NCBI GenBank assembly: GCA_001563965.1
Contig: LKMS01000062.1
Coordinates: forward strand, 1 to 8,349
Length of the DNA: 8,349 bases
Direction of reading: 5' to 3'
Origin: Haloferacaceae archaeon PL-Br10_E2g29
Lineage (GTDB): Archaea > Halobacteriota > Halobacteria > Halobacteriales > Haloferacaceae
The translations under genes and the position numbers were made by a program. Under the pieces are notes generated by a model that worked only from the letters and a program-made list of their open reading frames with translations, was not told the origin of the DNA and ran no database searches. Shown here piece after piece: positions 1-6,121 of the stretch; the first letter of the stretch is position 1; every line of letters begins with the position of its first letter.

Positions 1-254
1 ACGACGACCATGGCCACGACAACGGCCACGACCACAATGGACACGACGACGGTCATGACCACGACAACGGCCATGATCACAATGGCCATGACAACGGTCA
101 CGACCACACCGACGACCACAGCCACGACGACGACTCGACCGCACAGGTCGTCATCGACCACCTGCGCGATGACATGCTTGCGCTCGGAATGAAACTCGCC
201 GAGTCGACCGCAGCCGTGCTGTTCGCGGCGTTTGCGATCACCAACCGCGACTGA
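1..254 (+). CDS. C-terminal end of a His/Asp/Gly-rich, probably metal-binding protein (5' truncated)
   Basis: The reading frame is open from the left edge (first full codon at base 3) to TGA at 252-254, giving 83 visible residues. The first 44 are almost only His, Asp, Gly and Asn, built from imperfect GHD, GHDH and DNGHDH units, with 14 histidines. The last 39 are ordinary mixed sequence (STAQVVIDHLRDD..., ending AFAITNRD) with a hydrophobic Ala-rich stretch just before the stop. Such His/Asp runs typically bind Zn, Ni, Co or Mn in metal transporters, metallochaperones and metal-uptake lipoproteins, so a metal-related role is inferred. The convergent neighbour is a ZIP metal transporter, which fits. 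This frame is preferred over the parallel Thr-rich frame because it reaches a sensible stop and gives an acidic haloarchaeal composition. The family is not recognised and the N-terminal domain lies outside the window. Confidence 0.75.
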   Translation, partial: DDHGHDNGHDHNGHDDGHDHDNGHDHNGHDNGHDHTDDHSHDDDSTAQVVIDHLRDDMLALGMKLAESTAAVLFAAFAITNRD

Positions 255-275
255 TCACGTCGTGCCAGCTGACTG

Positions 276-280
276 TTTTT
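276..280 (+). terminator. Oligo-T termination tract after the His-rich gene
   Basis: A run of five T lies 22 bases after the stop codon of the His-rich gene, in the 66-base gap between convergent genes. Archaeal RNA polymerase commonly terminates at short U-rich tracts without a hairpin. No strong stem precedes it. Confidence 0.4.
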
Positions 281-320
281 ACCTTATGTGGGTCGTGTCT
301 AATTCTCGGTTTAACCAGGA

Positions 321-1106
321 TTACACGGCCAATCCGACGTCGACGCCCAACATCACTGCGAACCCGAGGATGAACGTCACGGTCGCCACGTCAGCATAGC
401 CGTGGCCGTGGCTGGCCGGAATCAACTCCCGGAAGACGACTGCCATCATCGCGCCTGCTGCAAACCCCGCGGCTGCCGGGAAAATCCCGGAGACGACCGT
501 TACGAGCGCAAAGCCAGCCGCCGCGGCAATCGGTTCGGGAACTGCCCCCGACAGCGTCGTGTACGCGATGGTTTTGGCTTTCGAGACGCCTGCCTGATCA
601 GCCGGGACGGCCATCGCAAACCCGTCTGGGATGTTCTGGATCGCAATCGCAATCGCCAGCGCGACGCCGACCTCGTCGAGGCCGCTGGCGAACGCGATGC
701 CGATTGCCAACCCCTCCGGAACGTTGTGGATCGTGATCGAACTGCCGATCAGCATGGCTCGACGGAGGCCGTCGTCGCGCTCGTCGAGCGGCTCGGATTC
801 GGGTAGTACGTCGTGTTTCGTGCCGCCGAACCGAAGGTGGGCGTGCGGAATCACCCAGTTGGCGACCAACAGAAACGCGCCACCCACCAGAAAGCCACCG
901 CCGACCGCGCCCAGCGAGCCGAGTTCGAGCCCCGGCACGAGCAGCGCGAACACCGCCGCGCCGACCATGATCCCGGCGGCGAGGCCGAGCGCGCCGTCAT
1001 AGGTTCGGTGGCTGACGCTGGTCGAGACCAAAATTGGCAGCGCGCCGATTCCCGTCGCCGCTCCAGCCAGCAGCGCGATCAACGCGACCTCGACGACGGT
1101 CACCAT
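321..1106 (-). CDS. ZIP-family (GufA-like) divalent metal transporter
   Basis: Integral membrane protein of 261 residues, predicted to carry Zn2+ or related divalent cations across the cytoplasmic membrane. It has about eight hydrophobic helices. A short acidic, charged loop (about residues 92-116) sits between helices 3 and 4 where ZIPs often have a variable loop. The signature is in helix 4, HNVPEG (His127, Asn128, Glu131), and helix 5, QNIPDG (Gln157, Asn158, Asp161), the two motifs that build the binuclear metal site in bacterial ZIPs. A further FREL motif (Glu227) is followed by HGHG at 233-236. The helix 5 site has Asp where Glu is usual. The ATG at 1106 is chosen over an in-frame GTG at 1115 because a TATA-like box is centred about 27 bases before it, which suits a leaderless transcript. 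It is divergent from the cupin gene and convergent with the His-rich gene. The family is secure; the metal is inferred. Confidence 0.9.
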   Translation of the reverse strand: MVTVVEVALIALLAGAATGIGALPILVSTSVSHRTYDGALGLAAGIMVGAAVFALLVPGLELGSLGAVGGGFLVGGAFLLVANWVIPHAHLRFGGTKHDVLPESEPLDERDDGLRRAMLIGSSITIHNVPEGLAIGIAFASGLDEVGVALAIAIAIQNIPDGFAMAVPADQAGVSKAKTIAYTTLSGAVPEPIAAAAGFALVTVVSGIFPAAAGFAAGAMMAVVFRELIPASHGHGYADVATVTFILGFAVMLGVDVGLAV

Positions 1107-1115
1107 ACCCAACAC

Positions 1116-1155
1116 CGAGACAAGCAGTTTACAAAATGGTTGGGTGTCGAGACAA
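1116..1155. promoter_or_regulatory. Direct repeat CGAGACAA flanking the ZIP TATA box (candidate operator)
   Basis: CGAGACAA occurs at 1116-1123 and again at 1148-1155, with starts 32 bases apart (about three helical turns) and one copy on each side of the ZIP TATA-like box. The second copy overlaps an inverted repeat, TGTC-GA-GACA, at 1145-1154. A regulator bound here could block the promoter of a metal transporter, as DtxR/SirR-type metal-sensing repressors do. The repeats are seen directly; the operator role is inferred. Confidence 0.35.
1128..1137 (-). promoter_or_regulatory. TATA-like box for the ZIP transporter
   Basis: Read on the minus strand this is ATTTTGTAAA, an AT-rich block in GC-rich surroundings, centred about 27 bases before the ATG at 1106. 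That spacing places transcription start at or next to the start codon. Confidence 0.5.
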
Positions 1156-1274
1156 CTCCGGCGGGTACAACTGATCGACGACAGTCCGAGACGACCACCG
1201 ACGACGCCGCCGGTGGTTACTTTTTGATTCGTGCACGGACTTCGAGCGAACCACTGCTACCCCGTGTCACTCTG

Positions 1275-1284
1275 TATTTATACC
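1275..1284 (+). promoter_or_regulatory. TATA box for the cupin gene
   Basis: TATTTATACC, with core TTTATA at 1277-1282, predicts transcription start near base 1306. This gives a leader of only about seven bases before the ATG at 1313. The alternative GTG at 1304 would lie slightly upstream of that start point. Confidence 0.6.
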
Positions 1285-1312
1285 GTACCAACGTCATTAA
1301 TACGTGAACAGT

Positions 1313-2026
1313 ATGGCAACTACACCCACAACCACCACCGAGACCGTGACGTTCGGCCGAACGCTCGTCGACGGCGTGCCGACCGACGAGGGATTGACGT
1401 TGCCCGCCGACAGCCCGACGATGGAACTCCTCTCGACCGCGACGGGTCCGTTGCTCTCGAACCCACAGCGTGGCGAGTACGGCATCGCGCTCGTGACGGC
1501 CGACGACACTGACGGCGAATACATGCGCTCGTTGGCGGTCACCCCACCCGGTGCCCAGGGCCCGCCGGAACACGTCCACCCCAGCTATGCCGAGCGGTTC
1601 GAGGTCGTCGAGGGCGAACTCACTGTCGAGCTCGACGGCGAGCCGCAGGTGCTCGATGCCGGCGAGCAGGTAACCGTCGAGGCGGGCCAGCGACACACGT
1701 TCCGCAATGACTCCGAAGAGTATGCGTCGTTTACACTCGAAGCCCGCCCGGCCGGGCGACTCACGGATGTCGTCCAAACGTTGTACGGGATGGCCCACGA
1801 GGGGAAACTCACCGCGTCGGGAGACCCACCCTTTTGGCAGGCGATGGTGATGGCCGACGAGCTGCGCGAGGACACCGTCTTTACTTCCCCGCCGCCGGTC
1901 GTCCAGCGGCTGCTGTCGGCGGTGTTGGCCCCCATCGCGCGACGGAAGGGCTACCGGGTGGCTTACCTCGACTACAGCGATCCGGCCTTTTGGACCGAGC
2001 GGGTCGAACAGCCGCCGGCGCGGTGA
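1313..2026 (+). CDS. Cupin domain protein with a C-terminal extension
   Basis: Cytoplasmic protein of 237 residues with one cupin beta-barrel at about residues 65-148. Cupin motif 1 is visible with His87, His89 and Glu94, and motif 2 with Gly117, His128 and Asn132; together these supply the usual metal ligands. Residues 150-237 form an extension outside the core, probably helical, with an RLLSAVLAPIARRKGYR stretch that could be amphipathic or membrane-associated. The cupin superfamily includes dioxygenases, isomerases and sugar- or ligand-binding proteins, and nothing here identifies the substrate. The ATG at 1313 is chosen because the TATA box lies 33 bases before it; an in-frame GTG at 1304 would add three residues. 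The gene stands alone, divergent from the ZIP transporter, with its own T-tract terminator. Confidence 0.88.
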   Translation: MATTPTTTTETVTFGRTLVDGVPTDEGLTLPADSPTMELLSTATGPLLSNPQRGEYGIALVTADDTDGEYMRSLAVTPPGAQGPPEHVHPSYAERFEVVEGELTVELDGEPQVLDAGEQVTVEAGQRHTFRNDSEEYASFTLEARPAGRLTDVVQTLYGMAHEGKLTASGDPPFWQAMVMADELREDTVFTSPPPVVQRLLSAVLAPIARRKGYRVAYLDYSDPAFWTERVEQPPAR

Positions 2027-2030
2027 ACTC

Positions 2031-2035
2031 TTTTT
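2031..2035 (+). terminator. Oligo-T terminator after the cupin gene
   Basis: Five T begin four bases after the cupin stop codon, without a hairpin. This is typical of archaeal U-tract termination and separates the cupin gene from the rqcH promoter just downstream. Confidence 0.45.
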
Positions 2036-2068
2036 GTTGAATGCGCGGTCGGTGTATAGCGACACCCC

Positions 2069-2076
2069 TTTTTTAT
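2069..2076 (+). promoter_or_regulatory. TATA-like box for rqcH
   Basis: TTTTTTAT is centred about 23 bases before the ATG at 2096, implying a leaderless or nearly leaderless transcript. The T run could also act as a second termination signal for the cupin transcript. Confidence 0.5.
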
Positions 2077-2095
2077 CCCATCTTGAACACCAGCT

Positions 2096-4216
2096 ATGGA
2101 CCCCAAGCGGGAGCTTTCGAGCATCGACCTCGCCGCACTCGTCACCGAGTTGGGCCGGTACGAGGGCGCGAAGGTCGACAAAGCGTATCTCTACGGCGAC
2201 GACCTTCTGCGGCTCAAAATGCGGGACTTCGACCGCGGGCGCATCGAACTCATGATCGAGGTCGGCGACGTCAAGCGCGCGCACATGGCCGACCCCGACC
2301 ACGTTGGCGACGCGCCGGGTCGCCCGCCGAACTTCGCGAAAATGCTTCGCAACCGACTCGGTGGCGCTGACTTTGCGGGCGCAAGCCAGTACGAGTTCGA
2401 CCGCATTCTCGTCTTCGAGTTCGAGCGACCCGACGCCAACACGACCATTGTCGCCGAACTGTTCGGCCAAGGCAACATCGCGGTGCTCGACGAACACGGC
2501 GACGTCGTCCAGAGTCTCGAAACCGTCCGACTCAAGTCTCGGACCGTGGCACCGGGTGCCCCCTACGAGTTCCCCGACTCGCGGATCAACCCCCTCTCGG
2601 TGGGCTACGACAAATTCGTCCGGGAGATGGAGGCCTCAACCAGCGACGTGGTTCGCACGCTCGCCACGCAGTTGAATCTCGGCGGCCTGTACGCCGAAGA
2701 AGTGTGCACCCGCGCAGGGATTGAAAAGGAGACGCCGATTGCGGAGGCCGACGAATCGACCTACCGCGCGGTGTACGACGCGCTCGAAGCGCTTGCAACT
2801 CGCGTCACAAGCGGTGATTTTGATCCCCGACTGTATCTCGATGCCGACCGCGTTGTCGACGTGACGCCGTTTCCGTTGGCCGAACGCGAGGCCGAAACCC
2901 TCGATGAGGAGGCCTACGACAGTTTCAGTGTCGCCGTCGATGAGTACTTTTTCCGATTGGATCGGTCGGCCGACGAGAGCGACAGCACCGAACCGACAAC
3001 CAGTCGGCCGGATTTCGAGGCCGAAATCGCCAAACAACAGCGGATTATCGAGCAACAAGAGCGCGCAATCACGGGCTTTGACGAACAGGCCGACGAGGAA
3101 CGCGCAAAGGCCGAAGCGCTGTATGCCCACTACGATGTTGTCGACGAAATCCTCTCGACGGTTCAGGCCGCCCGCGACGACGGCGTGGCGTGGGATGAGA
3201 TCCGCGAAACGCTGCACGCGGGAGCCGACCAAGGCATTCCGGCGGCCGAAGCCGTCATCGACGTGGACGGCTCGAACGGCACGGTCACCATCGATGTCGG
3301 CGAGACACGGGCAACGATTGATGCGACGATTGGCGTCGAAAAGAACGCCAACGAACTGTATCAGGGGGCAAAGCGCGTCGAGGAAAAGAAGGAAGGCGCA
3401 CAAGCCGCAATCGAAAACACGCGCGCGGCTCTCGAAGCGGTGAAAGCCCGGCGCGATGCGTGGGAGAGCGAGGACGCCGACGAAGGAAGTGAGGATGAGT
3501 CAACCAGCGAAACCGACACCGACGACATCGATTGGCTCTCGCGGAAATCCGTCCCGGTCAAGCGAAACGAACAGTGGTACGAGCGGTTTCGGTGGTTTCA
3601 CACCACCGACGGCTACCTCGTGATCGGCGGGCGCAACGCCGACCAGAACGAGGAACTCGTCAAGAAGTACATGAGCCGTGGTGACCGGTTTTTCCACGCG
3701 CAAGCCCACGGCGCGCCGGTGACGATTCTGAAAGCGACCGGGCCGAGTGAGAAAGCAAAGGACGTCGACTTTTCGGATAAAACGCTCCAACAGGCCGCCA
3801 CGTTTGCGGTGTCGCATTCGTCGGTCTGGAAAAGCGGCCAGTTCGCCGGTGACGTCTACATGGTCGATCCCGATCAGGTCTCAAAAACGCCCGAAAGCGG
3901 TGAGTTCATCGAGAAAGGGAGCTTCGTCATTCGCGGCGACCGAACCTACTTCGACGACGTGGAAGTCGACCTCGCGGTCGGCATCCAGTGTGAGCCACAA
4001 ACCCGGGTCGTCGGCGGCCCAACCGCCGCAGTCGAGGCGGCCGCCGAGACCAACCTGCAACTGCAGCCCGGCAAGTATGCCCAAAACGACATGGCAAAAC
4101 TGTGTTACCGGCGACTCAAAGAACGGTTTGCCGATACGACGTTCGTGCGGAAGGTCGCGAGCGCCGACCTGATTCAAGAACAGCTGCCCGCCGGTGGGAG
4201 CGAACTCATCGAGTGA
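2096..4216 (+). CDS. rqcH: Ribosome quality-control protein RqcH (Rqc2/NEMF, NFACT family)
   Basis: A 706-residue homologue of NEMF/Rqc2/RqcH, the factor that binds stalled large ribosomal subunits carrying peptidyl-tRNA and directs untemplated C-terminal tailing of the stuck chain. Domain order is complete: NFACT-N (about 1-290) with Asp11 and a conserved Asp102-Arg103 pair (FDRIL); a helix-hairpin-helix segment around 190-215 (LGGLYAEEVCTRAGI); a coiled-coil middle region in two arms (about 305-360 and 415-457); an Asp/Glu/Ser-rich linker (457-479); NFACT-R/DUF814 from about 490, with the hallmark WYERFRWFHTTDGYLVIGGR and SHSSVWKSG at 573-581; and a C-terminal part to 706. The Asp-Arg pair is the one needed for tRNA recruitment in characterised homologues, so tailing activity is plausible. 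Length is normal for archaeal members. The gene appears to be transcribed alone. Confidence 0.94.
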   Translation: MDPKRELSSIDLAALVTELGRYEGAKVDKAYLYGDDLLRLKMRDFDRGRIELMIEVGDVKRAHMADPDHVGDAPGRPPNFAKMLRNRLGGADFAGASQYEFDRILVFEFERPDANTTIVAELFGQGNIAVLDEHGDVVQSLETVRLKSRTVAPGAPYEFPDSRINPLSVGYDKFVREMEASTSDVVRTLATQLNLGGLYAEEVCTRAGIEKETPIAEADESTYRAVYDALEALATRVTSGDFDPRLYLDADRVVDVTPFPLAEREAETLDEEAYDSFSVAVDEYFFRLDRSADESDSTEPTTSRPDFEAEIAKQQRIIEQQERAITGFDEQADEERAKAEALYAHYDVVDEILSTVQAARDDGVAWDEIRETLHAGADQGIPAAEAVIDVDGSNGTVTIDVGETRATIDATIGVEKNANELYQGAKRVEEKKEGAQAAIENTRAALEAVKARRDAWESEDADEGSEDESTSETDTDDIDWLSRKSVPVKRNEQWYERFRWFHTTDGYLVIGGRNADQNEELVKKYMSRGDRFFHAQAHGAPVTILKATGPSEKAKDVDFSDKTLQQAATFAVSHSSVWKSGQFAGDVYMVDPDQVSKTPESGEFIEKGSFVIRGDRTYFDDVEVDLAVGIQCEPQTRVVGGPTAAVEAAAETNLQLQPGKYAQNDMAKLCYRRLKERFADTTFVRKVASADLIQEQLPAGGSELIE

Positions 4217-4255
4217 TCGATCGAGTGTGCGCCGGCGATTCGCCGCGACGGAGAG

Positions 4256-4263
4256 ATATAAAA
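4256..4263 (+). promoter_or_regulatory. TATA box for the DUF4013 gene
   Basis: ATATAAAA is centred about 28 bases before the ATG at 4288, the canonical archaeal distance for transcription starting at the start codon. It shows that the membrane protein can be expressed independently of rqcH, 71 bases upstream. Confidence 0.65.
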
Positions 4264-4287
4264 CCCACGAGGCCCTTACCTCACTAA

Positions 4288-5370
4288 ATGCTGCGCGCGT
4301 CTCTCGGTGTCCCATTTCGAGGTGGTGATGCCATTGGGACGATACTCGTTGGGTCGGCGTTGTCTGCAATTTCAGTCGTCGCGGTTGTGCTCTGGCTCAT
4401 GTTACTTGTCGTTACCCCACCGCTTGGGCTGATCCTCACGCCGATTTTACTGCTTCCGACGCTCGTTCTTCGGGGCTATCTGTTGGGCGTCGTCAAAAAC
4501 GGCATTGCCAACCAGCCGGTCGCGCCCTCGTTTATCACGTGGGGAACGCTCATTCGTGATGGCGTTCGCTCGACTGTGCTCTGGGCGCTCTACCGGCTGC
4601 CGGTCGCGATTGTGGCGATGTTTACGGCGGTTGCGCTCGGTGGGAGCGCTGCGCTCGCCGCCATCGACCAGGATGCACTGAGCGTGCTCTCGACACTCAT
4701 CGGAATGGTCGGCGTGCTCGTCGTGCTGTGTCTCTGGCTGCTCTCGCTGTATCTGTGGCCCGCCGCGCGCGCCGTGTTGGCCGCCAGTGGTTCGTTTCGA
4801 CGCGGCGCAAATCCGTTTCGGGTGGGACGACTCGCGCTGTCTGGATCCTACGCGGGGGGCTGGTTGCTTTCCGTTGGCATTCTGGTTGGTGGGCCGCTGG
4901 TGTTGGTGCCGGTCGCCGGGGTTGGCGTTGTTTTGGGTGTTATCGAGCCGATTGTCGCGGCCGTCTGGGTTCTCGCAAGCTTGTTGTTTGTGTTTGTGCT
5001 CTGGTTCCTGCTTCGAACCGCGGCCGCGTGGGCAACCGGACGGGGTGCGGCACCGGGACTTGGAACGCTTGGCGCGCCCGTTGACCGTCCTGCACCGCTT
5101 GCAGACGAACCGGCCGTCAGCGACAAACCGGCGACGGTCTCTGACGGCGCAGCCACGGTGACTGCCCACGAACCCTCGCCGGCCGTACAGGTTGGCCGCG
5201 GCGTCGACGTGTCGACGAACGGTGACGACACACAAGGCGTGCCAACCGGCAGTCCATTGTACCCGCCGCTCAGTCTCGGCACCACGCAGCACGAGAACAC
5301 GACGTCGCCGCCAGCGACGACGACCCGGACGAAACGCGAGCGAGAACGGGTCACCGACGACGAGTCATAA
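4288..5370 (+). CDS. DUF4013 family membrane protein with a long polar tail
   Basis: A 360-residue integral membrane protein. About six hydrophobic helices are visible (residues 16-43, 45-69, 95-125, 132-160, 188-215, 216-245), arranged as three hairpin-like pairs. The N-terminus (VPFRGGDAIGTILVG), the GYLLGVVKN segment and the block APSFITWGTLIRDGVR followed by LYRLP match the pattern I associate with DUF4013, a family common in haloarchaea with no established function. Residues 250-360 are hydrophilic, rich in Thr, Ala, Pro, Asp and Ser and ending with basic and acidic clusters (TRTKRERERVTDDES), probably disordered and exposed on one membrane face. The ATG is fixed by a well-placed TATA box. 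The gene is convergent with the HTH-CBS gene. A transport, stress or envelope role would be guesswork. Confidence 0.82.
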   Translation: MLRASLGVPFRGGDAIGTILVGSALSAISVVAVVLWLMLLVVTPPLGLILTPILLLPTLVLRGYLLGVVKNGIANQPVAPSFITWGTLIRDGVRSTVLWALYRLPVAIVAMFTAVALGGSAALAAIDQDALSVLSTLIGMVGVLVVLCLWLLSLYLWPAARAVLAASGSFRRGANPFRVGRLALSGSYAGGWLLSVGILVGGPLVLVPVAGVGVVLGVIEPIVAAVWVLASLLFVFVLWFLLRTAAAWATGRGAAPGLGTLGAPVDRPAPLADEPAVSDKPATVSDGAATVTAHEPSPAVQVGRGVDVSTNGDDTQGVPTGSPLYPPLSLGTTQHENTTSPPATTTRTKRERERVTDDES

Positions 5371-5405
5371 CCCGACACTGAAAAGAGTTCACGACGAGGG
5401 GCTTT

Positions 5406-5440
5406 CGAGCGTCAATAGTCGACGTCGAACCCGGCGCTCG
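5406..5440. terminator. Inverted repeat between convergent genes (possible bidirectional terminator)
   Basis: CGAGCG at 5406-5411 pairs with CGCTCG at 5435-5440, and the loop contains a perfect 10-base palindrome, TCGACGTCGA, at 5419-5428. It lies in the 91-base gap between the DUF4013 stop and the HTH-CBS stop. No T tract follows on either strand, so termination is only a possibility. Confidence 0.25.
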
Positions 5441-5461
5441 GGGAGGTGCGAATGCAGTTGT

Positions 5462-6001
5462 TTACGACAGCTGTGCCGCAATGTCGGCTTCGGTGATGAT
5501 GCCGACGGTCTCGCCGCCCTTCGTGACCATGACGGCCTTGTAGTGTTCGAGCAGATTCCTGATTTCATCGACGGTCGCATCGGTTCCGACCGTCGGGAAC
5601 GACTCGCTCATGACGTCGCTGACCGGATGATCACCGACATCCTCGCCCGCCCGAATCACGTCGCTCTGGCTGATCGAACCGACCGGAATGCCCCGCTGGA
5701 TGACCGGCAACTGCGAGTAGGCCTCCTGTTTCATCGTCTGAATCGCTTCACGAACTGCGTCGTCGGGAGCGACACTGATGACCGTCTCATTCATCAGGTC
5801 GGCCGCGCGGACGACCTCGCCTTCGGCCTCATCGAGCGCGTTGACGATGCGTCTGAGTGTCGAGAGCCGCGGGTCAACATCGCCGCCCTCAATGCGGGCG
5901 ATCAGCGGCTGGGAGACGCCCGCGGCCTCGGCGAGCGAGCTCTGGGTCAGCTCAAGGGCGGTCCGGCGCTCGCGGAGGTCTTGTGGCGTCGGCAGTTCCA
6001 T
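5462..6001 (-). CDS. HTH (XRE-type) transcriptional regulator with two CBS domains
   Basis: A 179-residue cytoplasmic protein. Residues 7-58 form a Cro/CI-type helix-turn-helix (RERRTALELTQSSLAEAAGVSQPLIARIEGG), typical of DNA binding. Two CBS domains follow: about 68-120 (LMNETVISVAPDDAVREAI, ending GSISQSDVIRAG) and 127-178 (VSDVMSESFPTV, ending VGIITEADIAAQL). Paired CBS domains form a Bateman module that usually binds an adenine nucleotide or S-adenosylmethionine, so the protein probably adjusts DNA binding to energy or metabolite state. This architecture is widespread in archaea. The ATG at 6001 is supported by a TATA-like box about 25 bases upstream. It lies 120 bases downstream of the UPF0212 gene on the same strand and may be read with it or alone. 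The ligand and target genes are unknown. Confidence 0.92.
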   Translation of the reverse strand: MELPTPQDLRERRTALELTQSSLAEAAGVSQPLIARIEGGDVDPRLSTLRRIVNALDEAEGEVVRAADLMNETVISVAPDDAVREAIQTMKQEAYSQLPVIQRGIPVGSISQSDVIRAGEDVGDHPVSDVMSESFPTVGTDATVDEIRNLLEHYKAVMVTKGGETVGIITEADIAAQLS

Positions 6002-6020
6002 ACCTGCTGTATTACCCCAA

Positions 6021-6036
6021 GTTATTGAAAAGCTTT
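6021..6036 (-). promoter_or_regulatory. TATA-like box and adjoining palindrome before the HTH-CBS gene
   Basis: On the minus strand, TCAATAAC (6028-6021) is centred about 25 bases before the ATG. Overlapping the expected TFB-recognition position just upstream is the palindrome AAAGCTTT at 6029-6036. This could be the binding site of the regulator itself, which would make it self-controlling. Confidence 0.4.
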
Positions 6037-6066
6037 CGTCGGTGGCAGGCCCTGTCGCTGGTTGCG

Positions 6067-6114
6067 CAGTGGGTCGAACGGGCCTCCCTGGTCACCGACT
6101 GTACAGTGGGTCGA
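6067..6114. repeat. 11-base direct repeat CAGTGGGTCGA in the UPF0212 / HTH-CBS spacer
   Basis: CAGTGGGTCGA occurs at 6067-6077 and 6104-6114, with starts 37 bases apart. The second copy overlaps a 10-base palindrome, ACTGTACAGT, at 6098-6107. The repeat sits between the UPF0212 stop and the HTH-CBS promoter. Its role is unknown; a regulator site or a small duplication are both possible. Confidence 0.4.
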
Positions 6115-6121
6115 CCGCGAG

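Noticed and set aside
1..134. CRISPR or non-coding tandem repeat
   Set aside because: The repeats are codon-phased and encode a continuous His/Asp-rich protein segment; there are no spacers.
10..192. Thr-rich 60-residue open frame over the His-rich region
   Set aside because: It is the shifted reading of the GAC/CAC repeats; the other frame gives the His/Asp-rich sequence and continues to a stop with normal composition.
1217..2497. A 426-residue antisense frame
   Set aside because: It runs through the cupin gene, two promoters and the start of rqcH on the opposite strand and has Arg/Val/Gly-rich composition untypical of haloarchaeal proteins. It is a GC-rich antisense shadow.
2636..3403. 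A 255-residue antisense frame inside rqcH
   Set aside because: It lies wholly opposite a confident NFACT-family gene, with no acidic bias and no recognisable domain.
4447..5292. A 281-residue antisense frame inside the DUF4013 gene
   Set aside because: It is highly basic and rich in Arg, Gln, Asn and His, as expected for the reverse complement of a hydrophobic membrane gene; no promoter or domain.
5192..6028. A 278-residue plus-strand frame over the HTH-CBS gene
   Set aside because: It starts inside the DUF4013 tail and runs opposite clear HTH and CBS motifs; antisense shadow.
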